Positions 27,864 to 36,848 of a DNA stretch of 64,000 nucleotides are shown here, in pieces. The position numbers were made by a program, and so were the translations under genes. Each line of letters opens with the position of its first letter. Positions within the stretch are counted from its first letter, which is position 1. Source of the stretch: Vibrio proteolyticus NBRC 13287 (GTDB lineage Bacteria > Pseudomonadota > Gammaproteobacteria > Enterobacterales > Vibrionaceae); contig NZ_BATJ01000001.1 of NCBI RefSeq assembly GCF_000467125.1, positions 124,001-188,000 on the forward strand, in the 5' to 3' direction. Under the pieces are notes generated by a model, which had not been told where the DNA came from, did no database searches, and was given only the letters and a program-made list of their open reading frames with translations.

Positions 27864-28771
27864 TGGCGCAGATTGATCTGGCTCCGATTGGAGAGCAAAA
27901 GCGCTCTCCAAATAAACCAACTACGACGGAGCCGCAAACCGAGTTTTCCTTTACAAATCAGGATTTCGACTATATTCGTCAATTCCTATATCAGGAGACG
28001 GGGATCTCTTTATCACCGATTAAACGGCAAATGGTGTATGGCCGTGTGGTTAAACGCCTCCGTTACTGTGGCTGCCAATCGGTTGCTGCGTACCTGCGCA
28101 AAATGCGCCAATCTGAGGATGAAAAAGAAAAACTCATCAATGCCCTGACCACCAACAAAACCCACTTTTTCCGTGAGCAACATCATTTTGATTTTATCAA
28201 GCAGCACTTGTTGGCAAAGTGGGCACAACAACCCAAGACACGGATTTGGTCAGCAGGCTGCTCTACTGGTGAAGAGCCCTATTCCCTGGCCTGCCTGATT
28301 CACCTATTCATTGTGTACTTGCGCTCAAAAGGCTCGTCGGCGTCATTTCAGGATGCTCGGATATTGGCGACTGACCTTGATACCAACGTGTTAGAGAGAG
28401 CAAAACGTGGTGTGTATTGCGAGTCAGCGCTGGACTCTATCCCTGAGAGTTATCTGAAAAGCTGCTTTCGTAAAGGTCGGGGCGAGAATCTCGGTCATAT
28501 CCAGGTCAAACCGGAAGTCGCACAGCAAGTGGTTTTCAATCAGCTCAATCTGCAACGCCCTTGGCCTATCCAGGCAGAGCTTGACCTCATCATGTGCCGG
28601 AATGTCATGATCTACTTTGACAAACAAACGCAGAAGAGTCTGATTCAGCGCTTCTATGACCAACTGAAACCAGGCGGATACCTCATTATCGGTCACTCCG
28701 AAGGTTTAGGCGAATTGAGTCATCTATTCGAACACAAGGGCATGACCATTTTCAGAAAACGTGAGGATTGA
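27863..28771 (+). CDS. cheR: Chemoreceptor methyltransferase CheR
   Basis: A 302-residue CheR. The N-terminal helical domain is seen in FDYIRQFLYQETGISLSPIKRQMVYGRVVKRLR, then TTNKTHFFREQHHFDFI, and the SAM-binding motif IWSAGCSTGEEPYSLA, with ATDLDTNVLERAKRGVY and MCRNVMIYFDKQTQKSLIQRFYDQLKPGGYLIIGHSE following. It uses SAM to methylate glutamates on the receptor. The ATG at 27863 shares one base with the receptor stop (TAATG), and GGAAGAG lies upstream. A GTG at 27848 is possible but less good. Its beta-subdomain would bind the receptor's EWEEF tail. Confidence 0.9.
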   Translation: MAQIDLAPIGEQKRSPNKPTTTEPQTEFSFTNQDFDYIRQFLYQETGISLSPIKRQMVYGRVVKRLRYCGCQSVAAYLRKMRQSEDEKEKLINALTTNKTHFFREQHHFDFIKQHLLAKWAQQPKTRIWSAGCSTGEEPYSLACLIHLFIVYLRSKGSSASFQDARILATDLDTNVLERAKRGVYCESALDSIPESYLKSCFRKGRGENLGHIQVKPEVAQQVVFNQLNLQRPWPIQAELDLIMCRNVMIYFDKQTQKSLIQRFYDQLKPGGYLIIGHSEGLGELSHLFEHKGMTIFRKRED

Positions 28772-29427
28772 TGGATTCAGTTATTGGCTATCACTCTGGT
28801 CATTTCAGCCAGTCCACTGGCAGCGATGGGTTCACCCGCTTTTACAGTCCGGAGTTTGGCAAAGAAGTGGTCAAGATCGCACCAGGCGAAATTTATTGCA
28901 GTAAGCAAAACGAACTGATCCTCACCGGGCTGGGCTCTTGTGTCAGCGTTTGTGTCTGGGACAGCCGGTTGCGTTTTGGTGGGTTGAATCATTTTCTATT
29001 GCCAAACTGCGCCCATGTCGATCATTGGCAACGCTCTGAGCAACTCTCTGTGGAATCACGTTATGGCTTGCACGCGATGGAGTTGTTAATAAACAGCATG
29101 CTCAAGATGGGCTCTTTGAAGTCTGATTTGGTTTTTAAATTGTTTGGAGGCGGCACGTTCAGTAGCAACGGGTATTGTGTAGGAGAGCGCAATAAAGCCT
29201 TCATCAGCGAGTTTGTCGACACTGAGCAATTAACCGTCATTAATCGCGACCTTGGGGGACGCGTTGCCCGGCGACTGGTGTTTGATCCTCAAACAGGTCG
29301 CGCACTGATCAAGAAAATCGATATGGAACTGCTGCAACAAACGGTTGCACTTGAACGTTATTATCAACAGCAACTTGATACTGAACTGGTGACAGAAGCT
29401 GCTCAACAACGTGTGGAGTTATTCTGA
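28771..29427 (+). CDS. cheD: Chemoreceptor glutamine deamidase CheD
   Basis: A 218-residue CheD. The catalytic Cys and His are in LTGLGSCVSVCVWDSRLRFGGLNHFLLP, and the domain continues with YGLHAMELLINSMLKMGSL and VFKLFGGGTF and ends in the usual NRDLGGRVARRLVFDPQTGRALIKKI. It deamidates receptor glutamines. The ATG at 28771 overlaps the cheR stop (TGATG) and AGGA is upstream; the alternative TTG at 28768 is less likely. It is longer than the usual 150-200 residues because of an N-terminal lead of about 35 residues. The C-terminus QRVELF resembles that of the last receptor-like protein of the operon (EVELF). Confidence 0.88.
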   Translation: MDSVIGYHSGHFSQSTGSDGFTRFYSPEFGKEVVKIAPGEIYCSKQNELILTGLGSCVSVCVWDSRLRFGGLNHFLLPNCAHVDHWQRSEQLSVESRYGLHAMELLINSMLKMGSLKSDLVFKLFGGGTFSSNGYCVGERNKAFISEFVDTEQLTVINRDLGGRVARRLVFDPQTGRALIKKIDMELLQQTVALERYYQQQLDTELVTEAAQQRVELF

Positions 29428-30461
29428 TGAAAGTGTTTAAAGTTATTGTCGTTGATGATTCTGCCCTATTTCGTTCACTGCTAAGTGAAATCATTAATTC
29501 CGATAAACGCCTCGAAGTCGTAGCAACGGCGGAAGATCCGTATCAGGCTCGTGAGCAGATAAAAAAACACAAACCCGATGTGATAACACTGGACATAGAA
29601 ATGCCTCGCATGAATGGCCTGCAGTTTCTGAAAAATCTGATGCGTCTCCATCCGCTTCCGGTGGTGATGATTTCGTCGCTGACCCAACATGGTCAGCAAG
29701 TTACGTTAGAAGCTCTTGAGTTAGGGGCTGTGGACTACTTCCCTAAACCGACCCAAGAAATTCTCAGTGAATTAATGAATTATCGCCAATTGGTGATTGA
29801 AAAGGTGATTACAGCGGCCCGGGCAAACATCAGCGGTAACCTGCATGACGCCGCTCAGTCACCGATGAAAAAATCCAGTCACGCAAGCCAAGTGCAATTA
29901 ATCGCCATTGGCGCGTCAACCGGTGGCACAGAAGCCATACGCTATATCCTGTCTCAACTGCCCAATAACTTGCCACCAATCGTCATTACCCAGCACATCA
30001 ATCCAGCCTTCAGTGCTGCGTTTGCCAAACGTCTCAAACAAGTAACGAGTCTGAACTCTATTGAAGTCACAGATTCCGGCTTGATGCTAAAACCTGGCCA
30101 TATCTATGTTGCCCCTGGTAATCAGCATTTGGGCGTTGAATTTCGCGGTGGCCAGTTATTTTCACAACTGGATGACGGCGAAAAAGTGAATCGGCACAAG
30201 CCATCCGTTGACGTCATGTTTGATTCCATCGCACGTTTCCCTCGCTTGAAAACATTAGCTATTTTGCTGACTGGCATGGGCAACGACGGAGCCCAGGGCA
30301 TGCTGAACTTAAAACAGCGAAACAGTTATAACCTGGTTCAGGATGAACGTAGCTCGACTGTCTGGGGAATGCCAAAAGTCGCTTATGAACTCAACGCGCA
30401 TCATGAAGTTCTTCCTTTACAACAAATACCGAAAACAATTATGGAGAAGTGCTATGGATAG
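29427..30461 (+). CDS. cheB: Protein-glutamate methylesterase CheB
   Basis: A 344-residue CheB with an N-terminal receiver ([15 protein letters not shown]; phospho-Asp56 in [17 protein letters not shown] near its end) and a C-terminal methylesterase domain. The catalytic triad is visible: Ser164 in [11 protein letters not shown], His in [17 protein letters not shown] and Asp in [13 protein letters not shown]. It removes methyl groups from the receptor when phosphorylated by CheA. The start overlaps the cheD stop by one base; the stop overlaps the next gene by 8 bases. Confidence 0.92.
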   Translation: MKVFKVIVVDDSALFRSLLSEIINSDKRLEVVATAEDPYQAREQIKKHKPDVITLDIEMPRMNGLQFLKNLMRLHPLPVVMISSLTQHGQQVTLEALELGAVDYFPKPTQEILSELMNYRQLVIEKVITAARANISGNLHDAAQSPMKKSSHASQVQLIAIGASTGGTEAIRYILSQLPNNLPPIVITQHINPAFSAAFAKRLKQVTSLNSIEVTDSGLMLKPGHIYVAPGNQHLGVEFRGGQLFSQLDDGEKVNRHKPSVDVMFDSIARFPRLKTLAILLTGMGNDGAQGMLNLKQRNSYNLVQDERSSTVWGMPKVAYELNAHHEVLPLQQIPKTIMEKCYG

Positions 30462-31605
30462 AGCTTCCTATCTTCGGCCTGTACTGATATTGAACCTGGC
30501 AGTGATCGTTTTGCTGGTTCTAAACGCAGGGTTGACTCAATATTCAGCGTATTTCATTCCCGTTATCATCACTGGAATCATGGCGTCCAGTTGGTTAGTC
30601 ATACGCGTCGAACGCAGTAACGAGCCAGTGATGACCGTAGACGATGCTTCAACAAAACAGGTACTTCAAGCCGTGTATGACGCCACAAACGACGACCTGA
30701 CTCAGGCGTCCACTTCCCTGACCAATCAGTTAAGTGTCATCCAGGATTCTTCGTTAAATCTCAATCAAAGCTTTATTGATATGCAGCAAGCATGTGAACA
30801 GCAAACCGCATGCGCCACCGAACTGACGCGAAAATTGCTGAATGACAACAATCAAGAGTTCAGTCTGAGCAATGTCGCCCCCCAGACAGAAAAAGTGATT
30901 GCCAGCTATGTTCATAGCCTGGAAGAAATTCGCTCTCAGAGTAAGATGGCCTGCCAATCCATGGAGACCATGTCAGTACAGTTATCAGGGATGTTCCGGC
31001 TCATTGAGCAAGTCAGGGATCTTTCCGATCAAACTAACCTACTGGCACTAAATGCCGCAATAGAAGCGGCTCGAGCGGGAGAAGCAGGCCGCGGATTTGA
31101 TGTGGTGGCGCAGGAGGTACGAAACCTCTCTAATCAGGCGGGCTCTTTGAACAATCAGATACAGAGCCAAGTCACCACTGCGCAGAAAACCATTAGTGAT
31201 GTGAGCGAAATCATCCAGGAAATGGCAGCGATTGACATCTCAGCCGCTGAAGAATCAAAAACACAAGTCGACACCATGCTCAAAGGTGTTGAATCCGTCT
31301 ATGCCCAGGTCGATGAACAAGTCGAGCAATTGCAACATAACGCGAAACGCGTCAATGAACTGGTTAACGTCGGCGTGCGTTCCCTGCAGTTTTCCGACAT
31401 CGTATCGCAGCAAAACGAACACATAGCGTTGAGTCTGGCGCAGTTAAACCATTCTCGAACTTTCGTCGAACAGTACCTGCAAGGCCAATCCGATACCGAC
31501 ACATTGATCCATCAACTAAGTGAATTAAAGCAACGCTCGTCAGTAGACAAACATGGTTCCACATTGCAGTCAGACATGCACGAAGGCGAAGTCGAACTGT
31601 TTTGA
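30454..31605 (+). CDS. Membrane-anchored receptor-like protein without sensor domain
   Basis: A 383-residue protein with two close helices at about residues 8-25 and 30-47 and almost no periplasmic loop, followed by a long helical region and an MCP-type tip [40 protein letters not shown]. There is no ligand-binding domain and no HAMP domain. It ends in EVELF rather than a W-x-x-F pentapeptide. The position after cheB matches the second MCP-like gene (VCA1088 type) of V. cholerae cluster III. It could sense the membrane or act as an adaptor between the array and the two exported proteins encoded just downstream. ATG 30454 has GGAGAAG upstream and overlaps the cheB stop. Confidence 0.8.
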   Translation: MDRASYLRPVLILNLAVIVLLVLNAGLTQYSAYFIPVIITGIMASSWLVIRVERSNEPVMTVDDASTKQVLQAVYDATNDDLTQASTSLTNQLSVIQDSSLNLNQSFIDMQQACEQQTACATELTRKLLNDNNQEFSLSNVAPQTEKVIASYVHSLEEIRSQSKMACQSMETMSVQLSGMFRLIEQVRDLSDQTNLLALNAAIEAARAGEAGRGFDVVAQEVRNLSNQAGSLNNQIQSQVTTAQKTISDVSEIIQEMAAIDISAAEESKTQVDTMLKGVESVYAQVDEQVEQLQHNAKRVNELVNVGVRSLQFSDIVSQQNEHIALSLAQLNHSRTFVEQYLQGQSDTDTLIHQLSELKQRSSVDKHGSTLQSDMHEGEVELF

Positions 31606-31616
31606 TCCGTCCAGTG

Positions 31617-32072
31617 ATGTATAAGTTGATGATCAACCAGATGTTGTGGTTAAAAATACTGCTTCTTTCACTCGGAATACTTTGCTCCATGGCGACCGAG
31701 GCAAAGCCAATCTACGTAGTGTCTGCTAATACACAGTGGCCAGAGCTGACTAAACATCAAACGAAGATGCTTTATCGTGGCAAAGTCACCCGAGTACAGA
31801 ACCAAAAAGTGGTTCTTTGCGATCTCCCGGTGGACTCCCCGACACGAATACATTTTTACCGACAACTATTGAGGAAATCACCTACTCAAATGTACACCCA
31901 GTGGGCCAGCCTGGCCTTTTCAGGCAAAGTACAGCCTCCGATTCAGCTATCTGAGTACAGCGAACAGGCGGTTCTCAGCTGGTTGTTCAACCATCCCAAT
32001 GGCATTGCCTATTTTGATTTTGCTGTTGTCCCAGAATCCCTTAATGTGCTGTACACATTAGAATTGGAGTGA
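31617..32072 (+). CDS. PstS-like periplasmic phosphate-binding family protein
   Basis: A 151-residue protein with a signal peptide (LKILLLSLGILCSMATEAKP). The mature part resembles the short PstS-like family of about 130-150 residues: LTKHQTKMLYRGKVTRVQNQKVVLCDLP, FYRQLLRKSPTQMYTQWASLAFSGK and a C-terminal GIAYFDFAVVPESLNVLYTLE. Full PstS is about 320 residues, so this is one lobe or a minimal form; the bound ligand is unknown. The start is uncertain: ATG 31617 is preferred, though a TTG at 31602 that overlaps the previous stop would add 5 residues. It is translated with the receptor-like gene before it and the beta-barrel gene after it. Confidence 0.68.
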   Translation: MYKLMINQMLWLKILLLSLGILCSMATEAKPIYVVSANTQWPELTKHQTKMLYRGKVTRVQNQKVVLCDLPVDSPTRIHFYRQLLRKSPTQMYTQWASLAFSGKVQPPIQLSEYSEQAVLSWLFNHPNGIAYFDFAVVPESLNVLYTLELE

Positions 32073-32076
32073 CGCT

Positions 32077-33141
32077 ATGAAAAACATCTCCAGCCTCGTG
32101 GCACTGCTGTTCTCTCCCTGCGTTTTAGCGGCTCACCCACTCAGCGACACTGTGATACTCGGCGGATTTGGCAGTGTTTCTGCCGCTAAATCAGACAACA
32201 CCACGCCTTTGTTTCGTAATCGCGAAATTACGGATGACTGGTGCTATGACTGTGATTCAACCCTAGGGCTACAGCTTGACTGGCGGATATCTCCGGCGCT
32301 CAGAACGTCATTCCAACTCGCGAAACGTCCCCAGGATCATTATTCTGATCCTGAATGGGAGTGGGTTTATGCAGCCTATGAAGTCAATGCATTGACCATA
32401 AAGGCTGGTCGTCTGAGGTTACCTTTGTTTTTGATGTCGGAATACTACTACGTTTCCTACGCATATCCTTGGTTCCGGCCACCACAGGATGTATATGACG
32501 CCACATTAGGTATTACCTCTTACGATGGCATTAGCTTTACTTGGAACGGTTGGTTAAGCGATCAAGTCACCACCTCTGTTACTGCGCATTATGGGCTGCC
32601 AGATCAGGGGACCTTTGGGGTCGTGGGTGGTCAACTTAAGTTGGATTCTGATTACACAGCGGGATTGTCGCTTCAATTTTATTTTGATGACAGCACGGTC
32701 AACGCGTCCTACCTCAGATCTGAAGCGAAGCAAACGGCCATAATGACAATCCCCTCAAGCGATCAGACGGTAACAGAACAATCCAAAGAGACCTTTGACA
32801 TTTTCTCCGTCGGGATTGAACAGTTTTGGGGGCCAGTACGGCTTCTCTCAGAAGGCTTGTTAAGTCGAGATTTATATGCGAATTGGTACGTGAGCCTCGA
32901 TTATCACTGGCAGAGCCTGACACCCTATGTAACCTACTCACAACAACGCCGGGACCGCGACAGCGAATCTTATTTACTCGGGTTACGCTATACGTTGAAT
33001 CAGCATTTGGCGGTGAACGCCGAATGGCAATATATCGATGCAAAGCGGGTAAACAGAAATGGGTCGTTTACTGCGCCACCGACAAGTTCGTCTCAAGAAG
33101 ATGTGAACTTGTTTACGTTGGGGCTGTCATTTCAGTTTTAG
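32077..33141 (+). CDS. Outer-membrane beta-barrel protein, porin-like
   Basis: A 354-residue protein with a signal peptide (MKNISSLVALLFSPCVLA) and alternating amphipathic strands rich in Tyr/Trp/Gly, ending in the outer-membrane signature FTLGLSFQF. This resembles the porin-like/DUF-type barrels found after PstS-like genes in marine gammaproteobacteria. It has two close Cys residues (WCYDCDS) near residue 57. It is the last gene of the chemosensory run, 4 bases after the PstS-like gene. An outer-membrane and a periplasmic protein at the end of a chemotaxis operon suggest that these two feed a signal or ligand to the receptor-like protein. The stop overlaps the convergent stop of paralogue B. 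Confidence 0.75.
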   Translation: MKNISSLVALLFSPCVLAAHPLSDTVILGGFGSVSAAKSDNTTPLFRNREITDDWCYDCDSTLGLQLDWRISPALRTSFQLAKRPQDHYSDPEWEWVYAAYEVNALTIKAGRLRLPLFLMSEYYYVSYAYPWFRPPQDVYDATLGITSYDGISFTWNGWLSDQVTTSVTAHYGLPDQGTFGVVGGQLKLDSDYTAGLSLQFYFDDSTVNASYLRSEAKQTAIMTIPSSDQTVTEQSKETFDIFSVGIEQFWGPVRLLSEGLLSRDLYANWYVSLDYHWQSLTPYVTYSQQRRDRDSESYLLGLRYTLNQHLAVNAEWQYIDAKRVNRNGSFTAPPTSSSQEDVNLFTLGLSFQF

Positions 33142-33506
33142 TGGCGGGTGTAATAAGCGGGGATATTGACTTCGCTTTGTTCGATTAAATAACGAATATA
33201 GCGGGTACTTAAACTTTCTTCAGGCCATTGCGACACGATCCGTTTCGCGGCCGAGCCGTAGAAGTCATTTTTTAACAATAGCATCACTATGCGGTTGAAT
33301 TTCTTTAGCCGACGGTGTAATCGCAGCTCACTTGCCTGGTTGTGGTTGTTGAGTACCGGGAGAAGACCTTCGAAGTACCACTGTTCAAGGATTTCACGCA
33401 TCTCAAGCTCTTCAGCAGGCACATCCTGATGGCCCAATGATGTATCGAGCGGCGGTATGATTTTGTACACAACATCGTAAGGAGAGTTGACGTATTTGTA
33501 TGTCAT
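33138..33506 (-). CDS. Small protein of unknown function, paralogue B
   Basis: A 122-residue protein, paralogue of the one at 17846-18223 (see shared motifs there: DVPAEELEMREILEQW, LLLKNDFYGSAAKRIVSQWPEES and a C-terminal Tyr-x-Arg-His). No signal peptide or membrane helix; helical, charged. ATG 33506 has AGGTG upstream. The stop TAA (minus) overlaps the TAG of the convergent beta-barrel gene by two bases. Family not recognised by me. Together with paralogue A it brackets the sigma factor, EAL protein and chemosensory operon. Confidence 0.75.
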   Translation of the reverse strand: MTYKYVNSPYDVVYKIIPPLDTSLGHQDVPAEELEMREILEQWYFEGLLPVLNNHNQASELRLHRRLKKFNRIVMLLLKNDFYGSAAKRIVSQWPEESLSTRYIRYLIEQSEVNIPAYYTRH

Positions 33507-34056
33507 CGGAATGCACCTGAATCTATAGCGATAGCACTAAATAAGCTAGGATCAACCTATCGACTATCAAGTGAATTGACAGTAAAAAAATGGAAACAAG
33601 CGCACTAAAATAAAGTTGATTTTTTCGCCTGGGATCCATTATCTGTACAGAGAGCTGTTTACCGCCTTGTCCAGAACGATGTCAGTCATTTCCTTACTCA
33701 TACTTAGGATGGGAGTTTGTCAGCATTAGCCAAGCCGCTTTGTCCGCAACGTAAGACACGGGTAAACGCCATGATTAGGTACACTCCATGTATACAAAGC
33801 GTTTTGCTTCGGTGTGATGTTATTCAGGCAACTCGTATAAAAGAAGCAGAAGGAATGCCCTCAAGTGGGCTTTCAATCCTTAACACATCCTTGTGCAGGA
33901 AAGAAACACAGCGCTGCGTGACTAAGGCAAGCGCTGTGTTAGGGGGAATTGAAAGAGTGAGCAGACTAACGAAATTATGCAACAGCTACAATGTTGTTTG
34001 AAAATTATTGTTATTCGCACCTCGGAAATATGAGTTGAGTCACCATTATCACGTGA
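33507..34056. other. Gene-free gap with a strong hairpin
   Basis: About 550 bases with no supported protein gene. An 11-base perfect stem pairs 33905-33915 with 33930-33940 (AACACAGCGCT/AGCGCTGTGTT) around a 14-base loop. A smaller GCCC/GGGC hairpin with TTTC after it lies at 33857-33873. There is no T-run after the large stem, so it is not a simple terminator; a structured RNA or protein binding site is possible. The promoter for paralogue B reads leftward from the left end of this gap. Confidence 0.45.
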
Positions 34057-34419
34057 TTAACTAAACATAATTGCCAATACGGCCAGGACAGCAGGCCCTC
34101 CTTGAACGAATAATATTCTAGTATTTGCGCTCAAACCTCCAAATATGGCAGCGCAAATAACGCAAGATAGGAAAAACATCTGAATGCTGGTGCCGACTTC
34201 GGTATCCGGATACGTAAGTCCCCAAATCAAACCCGCACAGAGAAAGCCGTTGTACAGCCCCTGATTGGCGGCCAGCACTTTGGTGGATGCTGCAAATTCT
34301 TCACTGGTCGCAAACACTTTACGTGTTTTGGGTGACTGCCAGAGAAACATCTCCAAAATCAGAATGTAGGCGTGTTCCAGCGCGACGAATAACACTAAAG
34401 CTGTTGCGATATAACTCAT
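34057..34419 (-). CDS. DUF1304 membrane protein
   Basis: A 120-residue protein with four predicted membrane helices, matching the DUF1304 family in length and pattern: MSYIATALVLFVALEHAYILILEMFLW, KVLAANQGLYNGFLCAGLIWGL and the final RILFVQGGPAVLAVLAI. ATG 34419 has GAGGTGG at good spacing, better than the GTG at 34428. It follows the acetyltransferase gene by 17 bases, so the three minus-strand genes at 34057-36043 probably form one operon. Function unknown. Confidence 0.82.
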   Translation of the reverse strand: MSYIATALVLFVALEHAYILILEMFLWQSPKTRKVFATSEEFAASTKVLAANQGLYNGFLCAGLIWGLTYPDTEVGTSIQMFFLSCVICAAIFGGLSANTRILFVQGGPAVLAVLAIMFS

Positions 34420-34436
34420 CGTTTCCACCTCTTCAC

Positions 34437-34952
34437 TTATCTCTCCGGTTGCTCTAGTACCAAGGTGATCAAACTTCGATCGCCATAAAGGTCGACGTTC
34501 CGGGCAGGTTTCATGGCCAATTTTCGTAACACGGCTAAGGAAGGCTGGTTGTCGACCAGCGAGACACCGTAGATTCGCTTAAGTTTGTTATGAGAAAAAA
34601 TAAACTGTACAACCGACTGAGCGGCCTCCAGGGCTAACCCCAGCCCTAACGCATCACGAACCAAAGCATAACGAATATCAAAACAACCAGGTTGAGGACT
34701 TTCTTCAACCCCGACATAACCAAGTTTACGCTGCGCGTCCGTATTATCCAAAATCACAAAACTTCCAAACTCATGGCGTCGCCAATGATCAACCCGGTTC
34801 ACGACATGCTGACTGATTTCTGATTCCGTATAGGGCTTTCCTTTGGGCAGAAACCGCGTCAATTGGGGGCACGACAGGATCTGGCGGTATACGTCCATGT
34901 CTTCTCGCTGCACAGGTCGTAACAACAAACGATCGGTTTGTAGCATCAACAT
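34437..34952 (-). CDS. GNAT-family N-acetyltransferase (RimJ-like)
   Basis: A 171-residue acetyltransferase. The start MLMLQTDRLLLRPVQREDMDVY is the typical opening of the Acetyltransf_3/RimJ group; the acetyl-CoA loop is replaced by DALGLGLALEAAQSVVQFIF, with the usual R/Q-x-x-G-x-G/A altered to L-G-L-G-L-A, and NQPSLAVLRKLAMKP follows as the conserved N-x-x-S-x-x-x-x-x-K motif. It acetylates an amine on an unknown substrate. It lies 11 bases after the aldolase-like gene. Confidence 0.8.
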   Translation of the reverse strand: MLMLQTDRLLLRPVQREDMDVYRQILSCPQLTRFLPKGKPYTESEISQHVVNRVDHWRRHEFGSFVILDNTDAQRKLGYVGVEESPQPGCFDIRYALVRDALGLGLALEAAQSVVQFIFSHNKLKRIYGVSLVDNQPSLAVLRKLAMKPARNVDLYGDRSLITLVLEQPER

Positions 34953-34963
34953 CTCCGACTCTC

Positions 34964-36043
34964 CTACGGAGTTAATTTCGCTGCTATCGCGCTATGTATC
35001 GTCCGCAATGTTTGATGCAACAACTCATCTTCCATATTGAGCAGCAAGTCTCCGACATACCATTCCAGAAAACTCTGCTCTGGCAACGCTGCTTGTTGTG
35101 GATTCCCTATCCAGATACTGTGCTCCTCAGCCAGTTCATCTCTTAATACTTTGGCTTGCGACTCACTCAAAGGCAAATAGATGTGAAGCATATTGGACTG
35201 TGGCGCTGTCGGATTGAGCGTAAACAGCGGAAACTCTCCAAATTGTGTGTACAACTGCTTCGTGCGCTCAAACAGAGCGGGCATCGCAGCAATCCGCTCA
35301 TCAAACTGCATCATCGCTGCCACGACGTAAGGCGTCCGATGCCAAACATTCCCACCTTGTCGCTTCATCCAAGTATCAGCCTGACGGATAAAGGATTTGT
35401 CACCCAAAAGCATTGCACCGCCTAATCCGTTCACACCTTTGTACATAGACACGTACGCAGAGTGGAAACCTTGCGCAACTTCCTGATAACTTTTTTGATA
35501 CCACGCCGCCGCTTCCCACACTCTGGCCCCATCCATATGCAGATGGAAGTTATGGTTTGCGCAGTAGTCTTTTACAGCTTGTAAGTGTTCAAATTCAGGT
35601 AATTGACCACCGATTTCGCGCATTGGTAACTCATACAGTACGGCAGCCAACGGATCGGTAATGGCTTCCAGATGCTCGACAGTCCATGGCTGGTAAGGTT
35701 CTCCGACCGGCAATACGTTGAAACGTTGTTGCAGTTGATAGCCCTGACGTTCGTGCAAATAAACATGACTGGTCGGGTGCATCGCAACATTGGCACATTG
35801 CTTCTCCTGACAAGCAATCTGTAACGCTGTCGGCTGAGTCATGGTTCCCGTGATCACGAACAACCCTGCTTCAAACCCAAGTAAATCAGCCACCTTTTGT
35901 TCAAACGCCTGGATCAACTCCCCTTGCCCGTAGATGTCGTGTTCAACATTATTTTCGCGGCACCACTCAGCCATTCTTTCGAACATCTCAGCCGGTGAAA
36001 TGCGCTTATTGCCATGTAACACCGTCTTGCATTTATTCTGCAT
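34964..36043 (-). CDS. Threonine-aldolase-like PLP enzyme (beta-eliminating lyase family)
   Basis: A 359-residue fold-type I PLP enzyme. PLP contacts appear in FVITGTMTQPTALQIAC (phosphate loop), LHMDGARVWEAA (Asp for the pyridine nitrogen) and SMYKGVNGLGGAMLLG (Schiff-base Lys). The residue pattern HPTSHVYLHE matches low-specificity threonine aldolases, which cleave L-threonine to glycine and acetaldehyde, but the K-G-V-N-G loop differs from the usual K-G-L-G/C-A-P so the substrate may differ. I use the ATG at 36043, with AGGGAATGG upstream, not the longer frame to 36124. First gene of a three-gene leftward operon. Confidence 0.75.
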   Translation of the reverse strand: MQNKCKTVLHGNKRISPAEMFERMAEWCRENNVEHDIYGQGELIQAFEQKVADLLGFEAGLFVITGTMTQPTALQIACQEKQCANVAMHPTSHVYLHERQGYQLQQRFNVLPVGEPYQPWTVEHLEAITDPLAAVLYELPMREIGGQLPEFEHLQAVKDYCANHNFHLHMDGARVWEAAAWYQKSYQEVAQGFHSAYVSMYKGVNGLGGAMLLGDKSFIRQADTWMKRQGGNVWHRTPYVVAAMMQFDERIAAMPALFERTKQLYTQFGEFPLFTLNPTAPQSNMLHIYLPLSESQAKVLRDELAEEHSIWIGNPQQAALPEQSFLEWYVGDLLLNMEDELLHQTLRTIHSAIAAKLTP

Positions 36044-36323
36044 ATTCCATTCCCTGTCGTACGGAGGTTTTGTCGATAACACTCTAGTTTGTTTGTAACA
36101 TCTTGTACAAAAATGAGTTTTCATTTGTTATACGCTCGACACTTCTGCCGAACAAAACGATAAAAAGACAAAAAATATCCGTGTCTCCTCGCTTATGGAG
36201 AGAAACTTTCTCACCTCGTGAGACCAAGTAATAGTTTGTAACAGAACGACGACAATTATCCATTTCCCCGTCGACATTCGCCGATATAATAGGCCCAACA
36301 AAATACGACACAGATCACACAAA

Positions 36324-36800
36324 TTGCGCCATCACATCCTTCGACTGAGTCTCTTACTGCTGATCTCACTGTTTGCCCAACTGGCAAGCGCGTCGTCCTT
36401 TTTGGCCGATGATTTGTCGCGTGTTCAAGCCTTCGATACAGGCTTGTGTGCTACTGCACAAGAGCCTGATGCACTCTTTTTTGACGCTCACGCTGAGCAA
36501 CCTGACGAAGAAAGCACACTGACACGATCATCCGTGCCGCCACTGTTTCGATGGCTGGGTCACTACTCGCTGAGCTCGGCAGATGGCACTGCCACTTGCG
36601 GCAGTGTTCCTGCTTATCAACTCGTGAACGAATTTCAGTCGGCCTCCATCTACCGATTGGCCAGACAAACGATCCCATTGTGCGAGTTTCGCCATCACTG
36701 GCTTGGTAAAGTATCGTCGTCACGAATCCGTATAGCCGGTTGGAAAGATGGCAATCTGTTTTACGCACACGAATACCCTATGAGCAAAACCTTCAGCTAA
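36324..36800 (+). CDS. Exported protein of unknown function, TTG start
   Basis: A 158-residue protein with a clear signal peptide: LRHHILRLSLLLLISLFAQLASASS. The mature part has four cysteines (LCATAQ, TATCGSV, PLCEFRHHW) that could form disulphides. I do not recognise the family. No ATG or GTG is available ahead of the signal peptide, so TTG at 36324 is the likely start; no good Shine-Dalgarno is seen. It is divergent from the aldolase-like operon and lies before the antiporter gene. Expression is less certain than for its neighbours. Confidence 0.6.
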   Translation: MRHHILRLSLLLLISLFAQLASASSFLADDLSRVQAFDTGLCATAQEPDALFFDAHAEQPDEESTLTRSSVPPLFRWLGHYSLSSADGTATCGSVPAYQLVNEFQSASIYRLARQTIPLCEFRHHWLGKVSSSRIRIAGWKDGNLFYAHEYPMSKTFS

Positions 36801-36848
36801 ACACGTAATTTCTTATATTTACGAAAAAAATATTGCTGAAAGTTATGA

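Noticed and set aside
33905..33940. attC/integron cassette site
   Set aside because: The hairpin has no conserved core (GTTRRRY) and complementary inverse core at its ends, and no cassette genes or integrase lie nearby.
33717..34001. A 94-residue plus-strand frame in the gene-free gap
   Set aside because: No Shine-Dalgarno, odd composition and it runs through the strong hairpin; I treat the region as non-coding.
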